Shown: in pieces, positions 42,973-51,132 of the stretch
Layout: every line of letters begins with the position of its first letter
Numbering within the stretch: position 1 is the first letter of the stretch
Translations under genes and position numbers: made by a program
Assembly (NCBI GenBank): GCA_038062615.1
Contig: JBBTWV010000002.1
Location: 1 to 56,491 of the forward strand
Source: JBBTWV01 sp038062615
GTDB taxonomy: Bacteria; Patescibacteriota; Gracilibacteria; UBA1369; UM-FILTER-53-11
DNA length: 56,491 bases
Reading direction: 5' to 3'
Notes under the pieces: model-generated
What the model was told of the DNA's origin: nothing
Databases searched by the model: none
Seen by the model: only the letters and a program-made list of their open reading frames with translations

Positions 42973-43197
42973 TTACCAGGAAGATTTTTTAACGCCTGCA
43001 ATGAGTCCGCGCAGCGCCAGTTCGCGGAAGCAAATTCTGCAGAGATCAAAGTAGCGCATGTAACCACCGATACGTCCGCAAAGCCGGCAGCGATTATATA
43101 CCTTTGTTGGATGATGAGGCTTTTTACCGGCTGCAAGGGAACGGAGGAATTCATCCTTGAGTCGGCGGTGTTTCACTTTTAAGGCTTTTCGAGCCAT
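42973..43197 (-). CDS. rpsN: ribosomal protein S14, zinc type
   Basis: 74 residues with the zinc site CRLCGR...CRICFRELA (Cys4), C-terminal GLIAGVKKSSW. It is slightly longer than the usual 61-residue zinc form because of an N-terminal segment (LKVKHRRLKDEFLRSL). Encoded between rplE and rpsH. Confidence 0.94.
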   Translation of the reverse strand: MARKALKVKHRRLKDEFLRSLAAGKKPHHPTKVYNRCRLCGRIGGYMRYFDLCRICFRELALRGLIAGVKKSSW

Positions 43198-43211
43198 AAA
43201 TTAAGGAGAGA

Positions 43212-43754
43212 TTAATGTTTAAAGGGGAATCCAAATGCTTTTAAAAGTTCGAGTCCTTGTTTGTCATTTTCTGCCGTGGTCTGAATGGTTATCTGAACGC
43301 CGTGAGTCTTATTAACATCATCGGCCTGAATTTCTGGGAAGACGATGTGCTCAGTAATTCCCACGGAATAATTTCCTTTTCCATCGAATGACTTTTTAGA
43401 GATGCCGCGGAAGTCACGAATACGGGGGAAAACTACATGAACCAGTTTTGTAAGAAAATCATACATGCGTTTTCCGCGGAGCGTAACAATAACGCCTGAG
43501 ACCATATTGATTTTGAGCTTAAAGTTAGAAATGGCCTTTTTGGATTTCACTATCATAGGTTTTTGGCCAGCAATCATCGTAATATTTTTGACGATTTCTT
43601 CGGGATCCTTCCCCTGTGCCACGTGACTTCCAACGCCGACGTTAATTTTGATAGCCTTAATTTTTGGCACAGCATTCCGGTTTTTGAGTCCGAGTACTTT
43701 ACTGAGCTCGGGAACCATTTCGTCGCGATAGAGTTGTTGGAGAGTTTTCTTCAT
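43212..43754 (-). CDS. rplE: ribosomal protein L5
   Basis: 180 residues, normal. NAVPKIKAIKINVGVGSHVAQGK, LRGKRMYDFLTKLVHVVFPRIRDFRG and the GITEHIVFPEI segment. Binds 5S rRNA and contacts the P-site tRNA. Confidence 0.96.
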   Translation of the reverse strand: MKKTLQQLYRDEMVPELSKVLGLKNRNAVPKIKAIKINVGVGSHVAQGKDPEEIVKNITMIAGQKPMIVKSKKAISNFKLKINMVSGVIVTLRGKRMYDFLTKLVHVVFPRIRDFRGISKKSFDGKGNYSVGITEHIVFPEIQADDVNKTHGVQITIQTTAENDKQGLELLKAFGFPFKH

Positions 43755-43766
43755 AAGGGATTTAAA

Positions 43767-43825
43767 TGGTCGCGCCCTTCGGGCGCATTACTTGCTTAGC
43801 CTCGCCTCGACGGCTCGGCCTGTTA
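43767..43825. repeat. repeat family B between rplX and rplE
   Basis: On the minus strand TAACAGGCCGAGCCGTCGAG, then GGCGAGGCTAAGC, then a GCGCCCGAAGGGCGC hairpin. Its first TAA is the rplX stop codon. It occupies nearly the whole spacer. Confidence 0.82.
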
Positions 43826-44164
43826 AACTTTCTTCGTGTGTTTTTTCTCAACGGCTTTATCGAGGCTTTGAGAACATTTTTTGCAGACGCGCTGCTTCTT
43901 TCCTGTCTTAAGAACAATGTGGCCCACGCGCGTTGCTTTAGAACAGTGTGGACAAATCACCATGACGTTAGAGATATCAAACGGAGCTTCAAAAGTGATT
44001 TTCTGGCCAGCTTGATCGGCTTTACGCTTAATATGTTTGACGCGCATGTTGATCTTCTCAACGACGGCTTTACGATGTTTTTCGCTGACACGCATGACCT
44101 TTCCGGATTTTCCGCGATACTTTCCGGCAATTACCAACACATTGTCGCCCGTATGAACTTTCAT
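43823..44164 (-). CDS. rplX: ribosomal protein L24
   Basis: 113 residues. KOW motif at the N-terminus (TGDNVLVIAGKYRGKSGKVMRV). An assembly initiator of the 50S subunit. The C-terminal part carries a Cys pair (CPHCSKATRVG) and a second pair (CKKCSQ), giving a possible zinc site. Start overlaps rplN stop (ATGA). Confidence 0.94.
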   Translation of the reverse strand: MKVHTGDNVLVIAGKYRGKSGKVMRVSEKHRKAVVEKINMRVKHIKRKADQAGQKITFEAPFDISNVMVICPHCSKATRVGHIVLKTGKKQRVCKKCSQSLDKAVEKKHTKKV

Positions 44165-44529
44165 AAAACTTCAGGAGCTAAAGAAACAATTTTTTGAAAA
44201 CCTTTTTCACGGAGTTCGCGAGCCACTGGGCCAAAGACGCGAGTTCCTTTTGGTTCACCTTCCTTAGTGACAATCACGCAGGCATTGTCGTCAAAGCGAA
44301 TGTAAGATCCGTCCTTGCGTCGGATTTCTTTGTGCGTGCGGACAATAACGGCGCGTTCAATCGCCTTTTTCTTCACTTGGGCGTGTGGTGTAGCTACTTT
44401 TACAGAGACCACAATGGTGTCGCCTACCGAGGCATAACGGCGCTTGGAACCACCGAGCACCTTGATGCACTTCACGAGCTTAGCGCCGGAGTTATCGGCC
44501 ACAACGAGTCTGGTAACTTGCTGAATCAT
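44161..44529 (-). CDS. rplN: ribosomal protein L14
   Basis: 122 residues, normal. MIQQVTRLVVADNSGAKLVKCIKVLGG, RFDDNACVIV and RVFGPVARELR identify it. It lies at the subunit interface next to L19. Confidence 0.97.
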   Translation of the reverse strand: MIQQVTRLVVADNSGAKLVKCIKVLGGSKRRYASVGDTIVVSVKVATPHAQVKKKAIERAVIVRTHKEIRRKDGSYIRFDDNACVIVTKEGEPKGTRVFGPVARELREKGFQKIVSLAPEVL

Positions 44530-44537
44530 GAGTAAAG

Positions 44538-44774
44538 TTAGGCTTTAGGAAGGGGAGGAACCACCGTCCAACGCTTGAGTTTGGAGAGTGGGCGCGTCTC
44601 ATAAATGGTTACTTTATCGCCGACTTGATACTTGTTCTCTGGATCGTGCGCATAGAACTTTTTAGATGAACTTACGAGTTTTTTATACTTTGGATGAGCT
44701 CTTTTGGAAGTAACTTTAACCACAAGGGTCTTTTCCATTTTGTTGCTCATGACAGTTCCAACTTTAGTTCTCAT
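44538..44774 (-). CDS. rpsQ: ribosomal protein S17
   Basis: 78 residues, normal. KVGTVMSNKMEKTLVVKVTSKRAHPKY and KVTIYETRPLSKLKRWTVV are the family signatures. Early 16S 5'-domain binder. Confidence 0.95.
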   Translation of the reverse strand: MRTKVGTVMSNKMEKTLVVKVTSKRAHPKYKKLVSSSKKFYAHDPENKYQVGDKVTIYETRPLSKLKRWTVVPPLPKA

Positions 44775-44792
44775 AAGAATTGAGGATAATTA

Positions 44793-45023
44793 CTATTTCG
44801 TTACGGCACTTTTAGCATTCTCTTTGACTTGTTCCATAGAGAGCCAGCGCTTCATGGTTTTAATACGAGCAATGTATTTGCGCAAGCTTTTTAACTTCGA
44901 CGTCTCTTTGCTCTGGCGTCCTGCAACCGAGAGTCGCAGCTTGAGCAAGTTGATCCGGCCTTTGCGGATTTCTTCAACCAGTTCTTTCTCTGTCATCTTT
45001 TTGAGTTCGTCGGGGGTAAGCAT
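44793..45023 (-). CDS. rpmC: ribosomal protein L29
   Basis: 76 residues. MLTPDELKKMTEKELVEEIRKGRINLLKLRLS and LRKYIARIKT. Two-helix protein near the exit tunnel, expected to contact SRP and trigger factor. Confidence 0.94.
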   Translation of the reverse strand: MLTPDELKKMTEKELVEEIRKGRINLLKLRLSVAGRQSKETSKLKSLRKYIARIKTMKRWLSMEQVKENAKSAVTK

Positions 45024-45030
45024 GGGGATT

Positions 45031-45088
45031 GTTGCGCCCTGCGGGCGCGTTATTGGCTTAGCCGTCGCCTCGACGGCTAAGCCTGTTA
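45031..45088. repeat. repeat family B between rplP and rpmC
   Basis: Minus strand TAACAGGCTTAGCCGTCGAG, GGCGACGGCTAAGCCAATAAC, then a GCGCCCGCAGGGCGC hairpin. TAA is the rplP stop. The GGCTTAGCCGTCG and CGACGGCTAAGCC arms are perfect complements. Confidence 0.85.
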
Positions 45089-45499
45089 GTGTGAGATAAC
45101 GAAGCGAGTTCTTACGGGGAGTTTGCTTGCAGCCAGGTACATGGCTCTCTTGGCGAGATCTTGGGTTACGCCATCCATTTCCATAATAATGTGGCCTTTT
45201 CGTACCTGTGAGACATAGAATTCGACGGTTCCCTTACCGGCACCCATGGGTACTTCAGCCGCTTTGCGAGTGATGGGCTGGTGAGGAAAAATTCGAATCC
45301 AGATTTTTCCTCCGCGTTTGAGGCAGTGCGCAACAGCTTTACGTGCGGCTTCCAGCTGACGAGAATTGATCTCGCCGCCACTTTGAGCTTTGAGTCCAAA
45401 AGATCCAAAGCTGAGTTGATGGCCGGAAGTTGCGACACCATACTGGCTGTTTCGCATCCGATGCCACTTCCTATATTTCGTTCGAGCAGGCTGTAACAT
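45086..45499 (-). CDS. rplP: ribosomal protein L16
   Basis: 137 residues, normal. MLQPARTKYRKWHRMRN, FGSFGLKAQSGGEINSRQLEAARKA and GAGKGTVEFYVSQVRKGHI. Lies at the A-site tRNA elbow. Confidence 0.96.
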   Translation of the reverse strand: MLQPARTKYRKWHRMRNSQYGVATSGHQLSFGSFGLKAQSGGEINSRQLEAARKAVAHCLKRGGKIWIRIFPHQPITRKAAEVPMGAGKGTVEFYVSQVRKGHIIMEMDGVTQDLAKRAMYLAASKLPVRTRFVISH

Positions 45500-45507
45500 A
45501 GAAAATC

Positions 45508-46137
45508 TTAATGAAACACTTCACCGCGATAAACCCACACCTTTACTCCGATGGTTCCATAGGTGGTTATGGCCCGGTAGTAACCGTAATCAATATCAGC
45601 ACGGAAAGTTTGAAGTGGAATTTTTCCGGCAGCAAAGAACTCACTGCGAGCAATTTCAACACCATTGAGACGCCCAGCGCAGTTGATCTTTACGCCTTTG
45701 GCGCCCGATTCCATAGAACGTTCAATAGAAATCTTGCAGGCGCGTCGGTAAGGGATGCGCTTTTCGATCTGCTTGCCCACCAGCTCTGCCAAAATGTAGG
45801 CATCTTGGTACGGCTTCTTAATCTCTTTAATGTTGATGATGAATTTGTCATGGAACTTGGCTTCAAGATCCTTGCGAAGATTATCAATGGCGGCTCCTTG
45901 GCTGCCAATGGCAAGACCTGGCCTTGAACTCATAATATTCACCGTAACTTGATTGGCATTGCGGAGAATCTCAATATGAGAGACGCCAGCTTCGGAAAGT
46001 TTTTTCTCAACGAACTTTCGAAGTTGAATATCCTGATGCAGCGTCTTTGCAAAGTTATGCTTGTTGGCATACCACTTTGAGTCCCAGGTGCGGTTGATAC
46101 CGAGACGGAGTCCAATTGGATGTACTTTTTGACCCAT
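45508..46137 (-). CDS. rpsC: ribosomal protein S3
   Basis: 209 residues. MGQKVHPIGLRLGINRTWDSKWYA at the N-terminus; KH type II domain with the GxxG loop IGSQGAAIDNLRKDLE; C-terminal GVKINCAGRLNGVEIARSE. Forms part of the mRNA entry channel. Confidence 0.96.
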   Translation of the reverse strand: MGQKVHPIGLRLGINRTWDSKWYANKHNFAKTLHQDIQLRKFVEKKLSEAGVSHIEILRNANQVTVNIMSSRPGLAIGSQGAAIDNLRKDLEAKFHDKFIINIKEIKKPYQDAYILAELVGKQIEKRIPYRRACKISIERSMESGAKGVKINCAGRLNGVEIARSEFFAAGKIPLQTFRADIDYGYYRAITTYGTIGVKVWVYRGEVFH

Positions 46138-46151
46138 GGGGAGAGAAATAA

Positions 46152-46553
46152 TTAAGCTTGAATTTTCTGAGTAACTTTTACAGGCTTTTCTTTAATAACT
46201 TTTTTCACTTTTGCATCAGGAGCGGCTGTACGCACGGCCACTTCTACCGTAATGTGGCTTGTTCTTTTGAGGATAGGATGAGCACGTCCTTTTGATACGG
46301 GACGATGCCGTTTAAGAGTGGATCCTTCATTCACAATGATCTTGCTGATGTAGAGATCTTTGCGCTGCTGTTTGAAGTTTTGCTCGGCGTTGGCAACGGC
46401 AGAGCGAATCGTCTCCATAAGAGGCTTGGCACTTTTCTTGGGAGTAAAGCGCAGAAAGTTAATGGCTGTTTCTGCGGATTTGCCGCGAACAAGATCAGCG
46501 ACGAGGTTCACTTTTTTTGGAGAGATGCGGAGATATCTTCGGATAGCTTTCAT
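46152..46553 (-). CDS. rplV: ribosomal protein L22
   Basis: 133 residues from MKAIRRYLRISPKKVNLVADLVRGK, the start matching family alignments. EGSTLKRHRPVSKGRAHPILKRTSHI is the tunnel-loop region. The C-terminal tail is Lys/Val-rich and longer than usual. Confidence 0.94.
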   Translation of the reverse strand: MKAIRRYLRISPKKVNLVADLVRGKSAETAINFLRFTPKKSAKPLMETIRSAVANAEQNFKQQRKDLYISKIIVNEGSTLKRHRPVSKGRAHPILKRTSHITVEVAVRTAAPDAKVKKVIKEKPVKVTQKIQA

Positions 46554-46652
46554 GAGGCGAGGGAGCGAAGCGACCGAGCCTTTTACCAATTGAGGGTTGT
46601 CGCCGTTAGCTTAGTGAGTGATATAAACTTAGGAGCACAGATTAAAGATTTT

Positions 46653-47030
46653 CTATTTCGCTGGTGCTTTAGTAGGGGCAGCGGCACCGGCAGCAGGTGC
46701 ACCGGTTGCTCCAGGAGCAGGAGCGGCGCCGCCTTCAGCGGCAGAACCAGTACCAACTTCGCGAGCCAAACGGCCACCGTGAGCTCTAAATTTACGAGTA
46801 GGGGAGAATTCACCAAGACGATGTCCCACCATGTTTTCACTTACGAACACCGGGATGTGCTGCTTGCCATTGTGGACTCCAAAGGTGTGGCCCACAAATT
46901 CTGGAGGAATCTGGCAAGAACGTGCCCAAGTCTTGATAATCTTTTTTTGTCCGATGGCATTGAGTGCCGCAACTTTCTTCACAAGTTTGGCATCTACGTA
47001 AGGACCTTTTTTTGAACTGCGATGTGACAT
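46653..47030 (-). CDS. rpsS: ribosomal protein S19 with Ala/Pro/Gly tail
   Basis: 125 residues, against about 92 usual. Core: SSKKGPYVDAKLVKKVAAL, WARSCQIPPEFVGHTFGVHNGK, MVGHRLGEFSPTRKFRAHGG. About 35 extra C-terminal residues are Ala/Pro/Gly-rich (PAPGATGAPAAGAAAPTKAP) and probably disordered. rplB lies 1 bp upstream. Confidence 0.94.
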   Translation of the reverse strand: MSHRSSKKGPYVDAKLVKKVAALNAIGQKKIIKTWARSCQIPPEFVGHTFGVHNGKQHIPVFVSENMVGHRLGEFSPTRKFRAHGGRLAREVGTGSAAEGGAAPAPGATGAPAAGAAAPTKAPAK

Positions 47031-47031
47031 A

Positions 47032-47886
47032 TCACTCAGTTTTAATTAATTGCTTGCCCTTGCGGGTGCGGATGATAAAGCGGTTTGTCCATTTTTTGCG
47101 CGTGCGAGTTTTGTGACCCAACGCCGGGGCACCCCATGGAGTTTTAGGATGAATGAGACCGATCGTAGTACTTCCTTCACCACCACCGTGTGGATGATCA
47201 ATCGGGTTCATGGCTTTACCTTGTACTTCCGGACGCAGACCTTTCCAGCGTGCTCGGCCGGCTTTTCCAAGCGAGACCAAGTTGTGGTCAGGATTACTGA
47301 CGCGACCAATGGAAGCGTAGCAGGTTTTATGCACAAATCGAAGTTCCTTAGAAGGCATTTCGACCTGGGCATAACGACCTTCGAGCGAGATAAGCCGTGC
47401 TGCTGAACCAGCAGATCGGATAACTTGCCCGCCCTTACCGGAGGTCATTTCCAGATTATGAATCTCAAAACCAACAGGAATATTTTTAAGTTGAATGCGA
47501 TTGCCAACCTTTATTTTGGCCTTCGCCTTGGTCATAATGGTACCGCCGACCGTAATGCCGTGTGGCGCTAAGTGATAACGTTTTTCACCATCGGCGTAGT
47601 GCACCAACATAATGAAGCAAGTGCGGAAAGGATCATATTCAATGGCGGCAACTTTGCCTGGCACATCCAATTTTTCCGTCTGTTTAAAATCAATCAAGCG
47701 ATACAAAACCTTGTTTCCTCCGCCGCGATGGCGCACCGTGAGGCGACCCTGATTATTACGACCAGCGTGTTTTTGAATGCGTACGCGCAGACGTTTCTCA
47801 GGACGATGTTTCGTGAGTTCTTCGTACGTAAGGCTAACGCGGAAGCGTTGGCCGGGAGTCGTTGGTTTAAATGATTTGACTGGCAT
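47032..47886 (-). CDS. rplB: ribosomal protein L2
   Basis: 284 residues, normal. GRNNQGRLTVRHRGGGNK, GGQVIRSAGSAARLISLEG, and the peptidyl-transferase-adjacent MNPIDHPHGGGEGST are all present. Confidence 0.97.
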   Translation of the reverse strand: MPVKSFKPTTPGQRFRVSLTYEELTKHRPEKRLRVRIQKHAGRNNQGRLTVRHRGGGNKVLYRLIDFKQTEKLDVPGKVAAIEYDPFRTCFIMLVHYADGEKRYHLAPHGITVGGTIMTKAKAKIKVGNRIQLKNIPVGFEIHNLEMTSGKGGQVIRSAGSAARLISLEGRYAQVEMPSKELRFVHKTCYASIGRVSNPDHNLVSLGKAGRARWKGLRPEVQGKAMNPIDHPHGGGEGSTTIGLIHPKTPWGAPALGHKTRTRKKWTNRFIIRTRKGKQLIKTE

Positions 47887-47896
47887 AGAGATGGGT

Positions 47897-47965
47897 GTCC
47901 TTGCGAGCGTTAGCGAAGCAATCTAGTGTAGGTTGCTTCGTCCCATGGATGGGACTCGCAATGAC
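47897..47965. repeat. dispersed repeat family A, copy 2, between rplW and rplB
   Basis: A long palindrome: outer arms GTCCTTGCGAG and CTCGCAATGAC, middle arms GAAGCAAT and GGTTGCTTC, inner GTCCCATGGATGGGAC. Same family as 15053 and 51062. Confidence 0.85.
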
Positions 47966-47967
47966 AG

Positions 47968-48267
47968 TTATGACTTAACTTTAGGCTTCATGGCATCAAT
48001 TACCTTGAGACCTTTGGTGGTAATAATAACTTTTTTTAAAGCTGGTCTCTTTGTTACTGGCGTCCGAGCCTTTCCAATCTTAGTCTTTTTAGGCGTTTTG
48101 ATGACGTTCACTTTTGCCGCATCAACTCCGTAAATTTCTTTGAAAGCGGCGCGAATATCAACTTTGGTGGCATAAGGCCGAACAAAGAACTGAAACTTTC
48201 CCTTCTTCTCTGCGGAAGTTGCTTTTTCGGTAATGACTGGACGTAAAAAGAAATCGAAGGTTTTCAT
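47968..48267 (-). CDS. rplW: ribosomal protein L23
   Basis: 99 residues. LRPVITEKATSAEKKGKFQFFV and VDAAKVNVIKTPKKTKIGKAR. Sits at the tunnel exit and docks trigger factor and SRP. Confidence 0.95.
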   Translation of the reverse strand: MKTFDFFLRPVITEKATSAEKKGKFQFFVRPYATKVDIRAAFKEIYGVDAAKVNVIKTPKKTKIGKARTPVTKRPALKKVIITTKGLKVIDAMKPKVKS

Positions 48268-48275
48268 GTGAGAAA

Positions 48276-48905
48276 TTATGAGCTAAGGAAGACTTCTTCT
48301 AATTTAGCGATTGAGGCTTTTAAAAAGACAATATCTCTATACTTCAGCAGGTCCACAACATTGAGGTAATTTACCAGGATAGATTTAACTGAAGGAATGT
48401 TGCGGCTGGAACGGTAGAGAGTTTCATCTTTACCTGGGAGTACAAAGAGAACCGTCTTTTTAAATGGAAGTTTTTTGAGCATCTCATTGAACTTCTTGGT
48501 CTTGGGAGTTTCTGAATCGAATGCTTCTAATGCGGAAACGTTGCCGTCTTTGAGCTTTGAAGCGAGGGCAGAGAACAAAGCACCACGGCGTTCTTTTTTA
48601 GAAGCGAAGAGCTCAAAATTTCTGGCGTTACGAGGACCAAAAGCCACACCACCTCCACGGAAGTGCGGGTTGGTAATGGAACCCTGGCGGGCATTACCAG
48701 TGTGCTTTTGTTTGTAAGGTTTTTTACCACCACCACGCACCTCACCTTTGGTCATGGTGTGAGCAATAGGGTGGCGCTTGTTGGATTGCTGCAACACGAG
48801 CATGCGATGCATGAGAGGCTTATTGATAGCGTGCCCAAAAATTTTTTCTGGAACCATTACTTCGCCTTTAGGGCTGCCGTCTTGTGAGTACAGGGGGATT
48901 TTCAT
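48276..48905 (-). CDS. rplD: ribosomal protein L4
   Basis: 209 residues. The RNA-binding loop TKGEVRGGGKKPYKQKHTGNARQGS is intact, as is GPRNARNFELFASKKERRGALFSAL. In some bacteria L4 also represses its operon. Confidence 0.96.
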   Translation of the reverse strand: MKIPLYSQDGSPKGEVMVPEKIFGHAINKPLMHRMLVLQQSNKRHPIAHTMTKGEVRGGGKKPYKQKHTGNARQGSITNPHFRGGGVAFGPRNARNFELFASKKERRGALFSALASKLKDGNVSALEAFDSETPKTKKFNEMLKKLPFKKTVLFVLPGKDETLYRSSRNIPSVKSILVNYLNVVDLLKYRDIVFLKASIAKLEEVFLSS

Positions 48906-48907
48906 AA

Positions 48908-49486
48908 TTAACTGTTAACCATTACGAGTCCTCCGCGCGGCCCGGGAACCGGACCCTTGATGAGGAGAATATTTCTTTCAGGGAGAACTTGGATGAGTGG
49001 AATATTTCGAGTGGTGAGACTCTCAAAGCCCATATGGCCGGCCATCTTTTTACCTTTGTGGATGCGGCCTGGGTTTGAACGGGCACCGATGGAGCCTGGT
49101 TCGCGGTTGAAGTGGCTTCCGTGGCTGCCTGGCCCAGAATGGAAGTGGTGGCGCTTCATGAAGCCAGCAAATCCTTTTCCTTTGGAAACGGCTTTTACCG
49201 TTACCAACTTAATTTCTTTGAAGGCCTCCACCGTAACTTGGTCACCGACTTTGTAATCCTCCGGCTTTTCAACATGGAACTCGCGCAGGAACCGGTATTT
49301 TCTGGTTTTGCGCGGTTTTTTCAATGCGTTAAACCCGAGGACTATCGCCGGATATCCATCTTTGTCTACCGTTTTGATCTGAGTAATGACCGAAGGAGAA
49401 CAACTCAGAACGGTGACAGGGATCACACGACCATCGTCTTGGAATATGCGAGTCATGCCCATTTTTGTGCCCAGAATACCTGGCAT
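48908..49486 (-). CDS. rplC: ribosomal protein L3
   Basis: 192 residues from MPGILGTKMGMTRIFQDDGR; an upstream in-frame Met at 49552 would add 22 unconserved residues. The central loop GFAGFMKRHHFHSGPGSHGSHFNREPGSIG is present. It has its own promoter because a divergent gene separates it from rpsJ. Confidence 0.94.
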   Translation of the reverse strand: MPGILGTKMGMTRIFQDDGRVIPVTVLSCSPSVITQIKTVDKDGYPAIVLGFNALKKPRKTRKYRFLREFHVEKPEDYKVGDQVTVEAFKEIKLVTVKAVSKGKGFAGFMKRHHFHSGPGSHGSHFNREPGSIGARSNPGRIHKGKKMAGHMGFESLTTRNIPLIQVLPERNILLIKGPVPGPRGGLVMVNS

Positions 49487-49610
49487 ACAGGAGAGGTTAG
49501 GAACTACTTTGCGAAACTTTTGGACTTGCTGGGAGTTATCCCGTCTCGACATACGTCGGGACGCCTAGGTTTCAAGCTAACGTGCTGATTTTCTTATTAG
49601 GTGCTTGTAC

Positions 49611-49639
49611 AAGTTACAGATAACCAATTTCGATGTCAA
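49611..49639 (-). promoter_or_regulatory. candidate promoter for rplC
   Basis: Minus strand TTGACA (49634-49639), 17 bp, TAACTT (49611-49616). The leader of about 120 nt contains a CGAC/GTCG hairpin at 49547-49565 before rplC. The -10 is weak. Confidence 0.5.
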
Positions 49640-49658
49640 TTTCAGGTTACAGAAGCAC

Positions 49659-49687
49659 TTGACATTATTACTTTAATATAATACAAT
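49659..49687 (+). promoter_or_regulatory. promoter of the gene inserted in the S10 operon
   Basis: TTGACA (49659-49664), 17 bp, TACAAT (49682-49687), 10 nt to ATG. Strong consensus; no Shine-Dalgarno. Back to back with the rplC promoter. Confidence 0.75.
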
Positions 49688-49697
49688 CTTCATCCTT

Positions 49698-50687
49698 ATG
49701 AATACTACACCCTCATCGGATAGAAGAAACATAGATCAACTTGTGACGGATTTAAGGAGAGAACCCCTTCAGCTTCCTCCTGCCAATGCCACAGATGTGC
49801 AAGAGCGCCGTTTGGCCATTCGTAACCTTATTTTGGAGGCAACTCGCAATACCCTTTTTCAATTGTGTGATAACCAAGGCAACGGGCTTGTATACGATAA
49901 CGCTTGGCCACCACTTGATGGTGTTTCAACGATAGTTGATGGCCATGACGTACACGATTTTATGGAAGCCTTTCGTCATCATCTTGACCCGCAAAGTCCG
50001 CATTTTGATAATCTTCTTGCCGACCCTGACGTTGGAATTACTCGCCTTATTTCAATTTTTACCAAAATGGCCGTGGAGGTGGCCAGCCGAGGAGGAAGTC
50101 CATCCGCAATCTTTAAATATTTTAGAAGATTAACTGAAGAAGATTTACCAGTTGATGTACTAAGTGTGGGAAGAGTTCCGGAAACAAAATATTATGGTCT
50201 CGAAGAATTGCCCTGGGATAAACCAGAAAGCAGATCTAAGCCATTTACTGCCAAAGGATTATTGCAAGAGAAGCTCGGTGGAGCTTTGGTGCGTTATTGG
50301 TCATTTATGAATGACTATTTCTTAGCGCAAACATTACAAGAACCGAGATTTGCAGAACAAGCTGAATATATAAATACATTTAAAAAAGCTTTTGGAGATT
50401 TGCTCAGTAAAGCTGGTATTACGTCTGACTGGATTATGTGTTGGTTCTTTACTATATCTCATGCACTGGAAACCCAGGTGACTTCTGCAATGACCACGGA
50501 GATGAGCTTGGCCCTTATGCAACTCGGACAGGAAACAGTGGCCATTCTGGGGGGAGGTGACCAAAATAAGCATGCACTCATTGGACAGGCAGTTCAAAAA
50601 TTTGCACAACAAACATTGCCGGCTTTAGTAAACCAAGCGCCGCAAGCAGGACCAGCTTTGCTTCCCATTCGACAAGCTGAGGAGTGA
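49698..50687 (+). CDS. unknown helical protein inserted between rpsJ and rplC
   Basis: 329 residues, soluble, mainly helical, not recognised. There is a Gln/Pro/Ala-rich C-terminal tail and no membrane segment. It is encoded against the direction of the surrounding ribosomal genes and splits rpsJ from rplC, which are adjacent in most bacteria. A strong promoter with a very short leader precedes it. Its 3' flank (50694-50707) carries a half copy of repeat family A, which may be a trace of how it arrived. General character resembles the unknown proteins at 102 and 15956, but I see no shared motif. Confidence 0.8.
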   Translation: MNTTPSSDRRNIDQLVTDLRREPLQLPPANATDVQERRLAIRNLILEATRNTLFQLCDNQGNGLVYDNAWPPLDGVSTIVDGHDVHDFMEAFRHHLDPQSPHFDNLLADPDVGITRLISIFTKMAVEVASRGGSPSAIFKYFRRLTEEDLPVDVLSVGRVPETKYYGLEELPWDKPESRSKPFTAKGLLQEKLGGALVRYWSFMNDYFLAQTLQEPRFAEQAEYINTFKKAFGDLLSKAGITSDWIMCWFFTISHALETQVTSAMTTEMSLALMQLGQETVAILGGGDQNKHALIGQAVQKFAQQTLPALVNQAPQAGPALLPIRQAEE

Positions 50688-50693
50688 CATTCC

Positions 50694-50707
50694 GCTCGCA
50701 ATGACAT
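50694..50707. repeat. repeat family A fragment
   Basis: GCTCGCAATGACAT, the right-hand end of family A, between the inserted gene and rpsJ. Confidence 0.5.
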
Positions 50708-50709
50708 CG

Positions 50710-51051
50710 CTATTTCTTCGTGGGTAACTCGCTGGAGATCATCTTAATTTCGACATCCACACCGGCTGGTAAACTCAGGTTGCTCAGAGATTCAATGGTC
50801 TTTGGCGTTGATTCCGTAATATCAATAAGGCGCTTGTGCTCACGCATCTCAAACTGCTCGCGGCTGTTTTTGTGAACAAACGTAGAGCGGTTTACCGTGA
50901 ATTTTTTGATGCGTGTTGGCAGGGGAATAGGACCGGCAATAATGGCTCCGCTTTTTTCTGCCGTATCAATGATGAGTTTTGTGGACTCATCAGCAACCTT
51001 ATGATCAAAAGCCTTGATCTTAATTCTGATTTTCTGTTGAGCTGTGGCCAT
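50710..51051 (-). CDS. rpsJ: ribosomal protein S10
   Basis: 113 residues. KIRIKIKAFDHKVADEST, GAIIAGPIPLPTRIKKFTV and EMREHKRLIDI identify it. Follows tuf as in the classical str-S10 order, but is cut off from rplC by an inserted gene. Confidence 0.96.
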   Translation of the reverse strand: MATAQQKIRIKIKAFDHKVADESTKLIIDTAEKSGAIIAGPIPLPTRIKKFTVNRSTFVHKNSREQFEMREHKRLIDITESTPKTIESLSNLSLPAGVDVEIKMISSELPTKK

Positions 51052-51061
51052 AGAAAGGATT

Positions 51062-51131
51062 GTCCTTGCGAGCGTAGCGAAGCAATCTAGACTAGTTTGC
51101 TTCGTCGGCCTTTGGGCCTTCTCGCAATGAC
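51062..51131. repeat. dispersed repeat family A, copy 3, between tuf and rpsJ
   Basis: Outer arms GTCCTTGCGAG and CTCGCAATGAC, middle arms GCGAAGCAA and TTTGCTTCG, inner GGCCTTTGGGCC. It fills the spacer, ending 1 bp before the tuf stop. Confidence 0.85.
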
Positions 51132-51132
51132 A

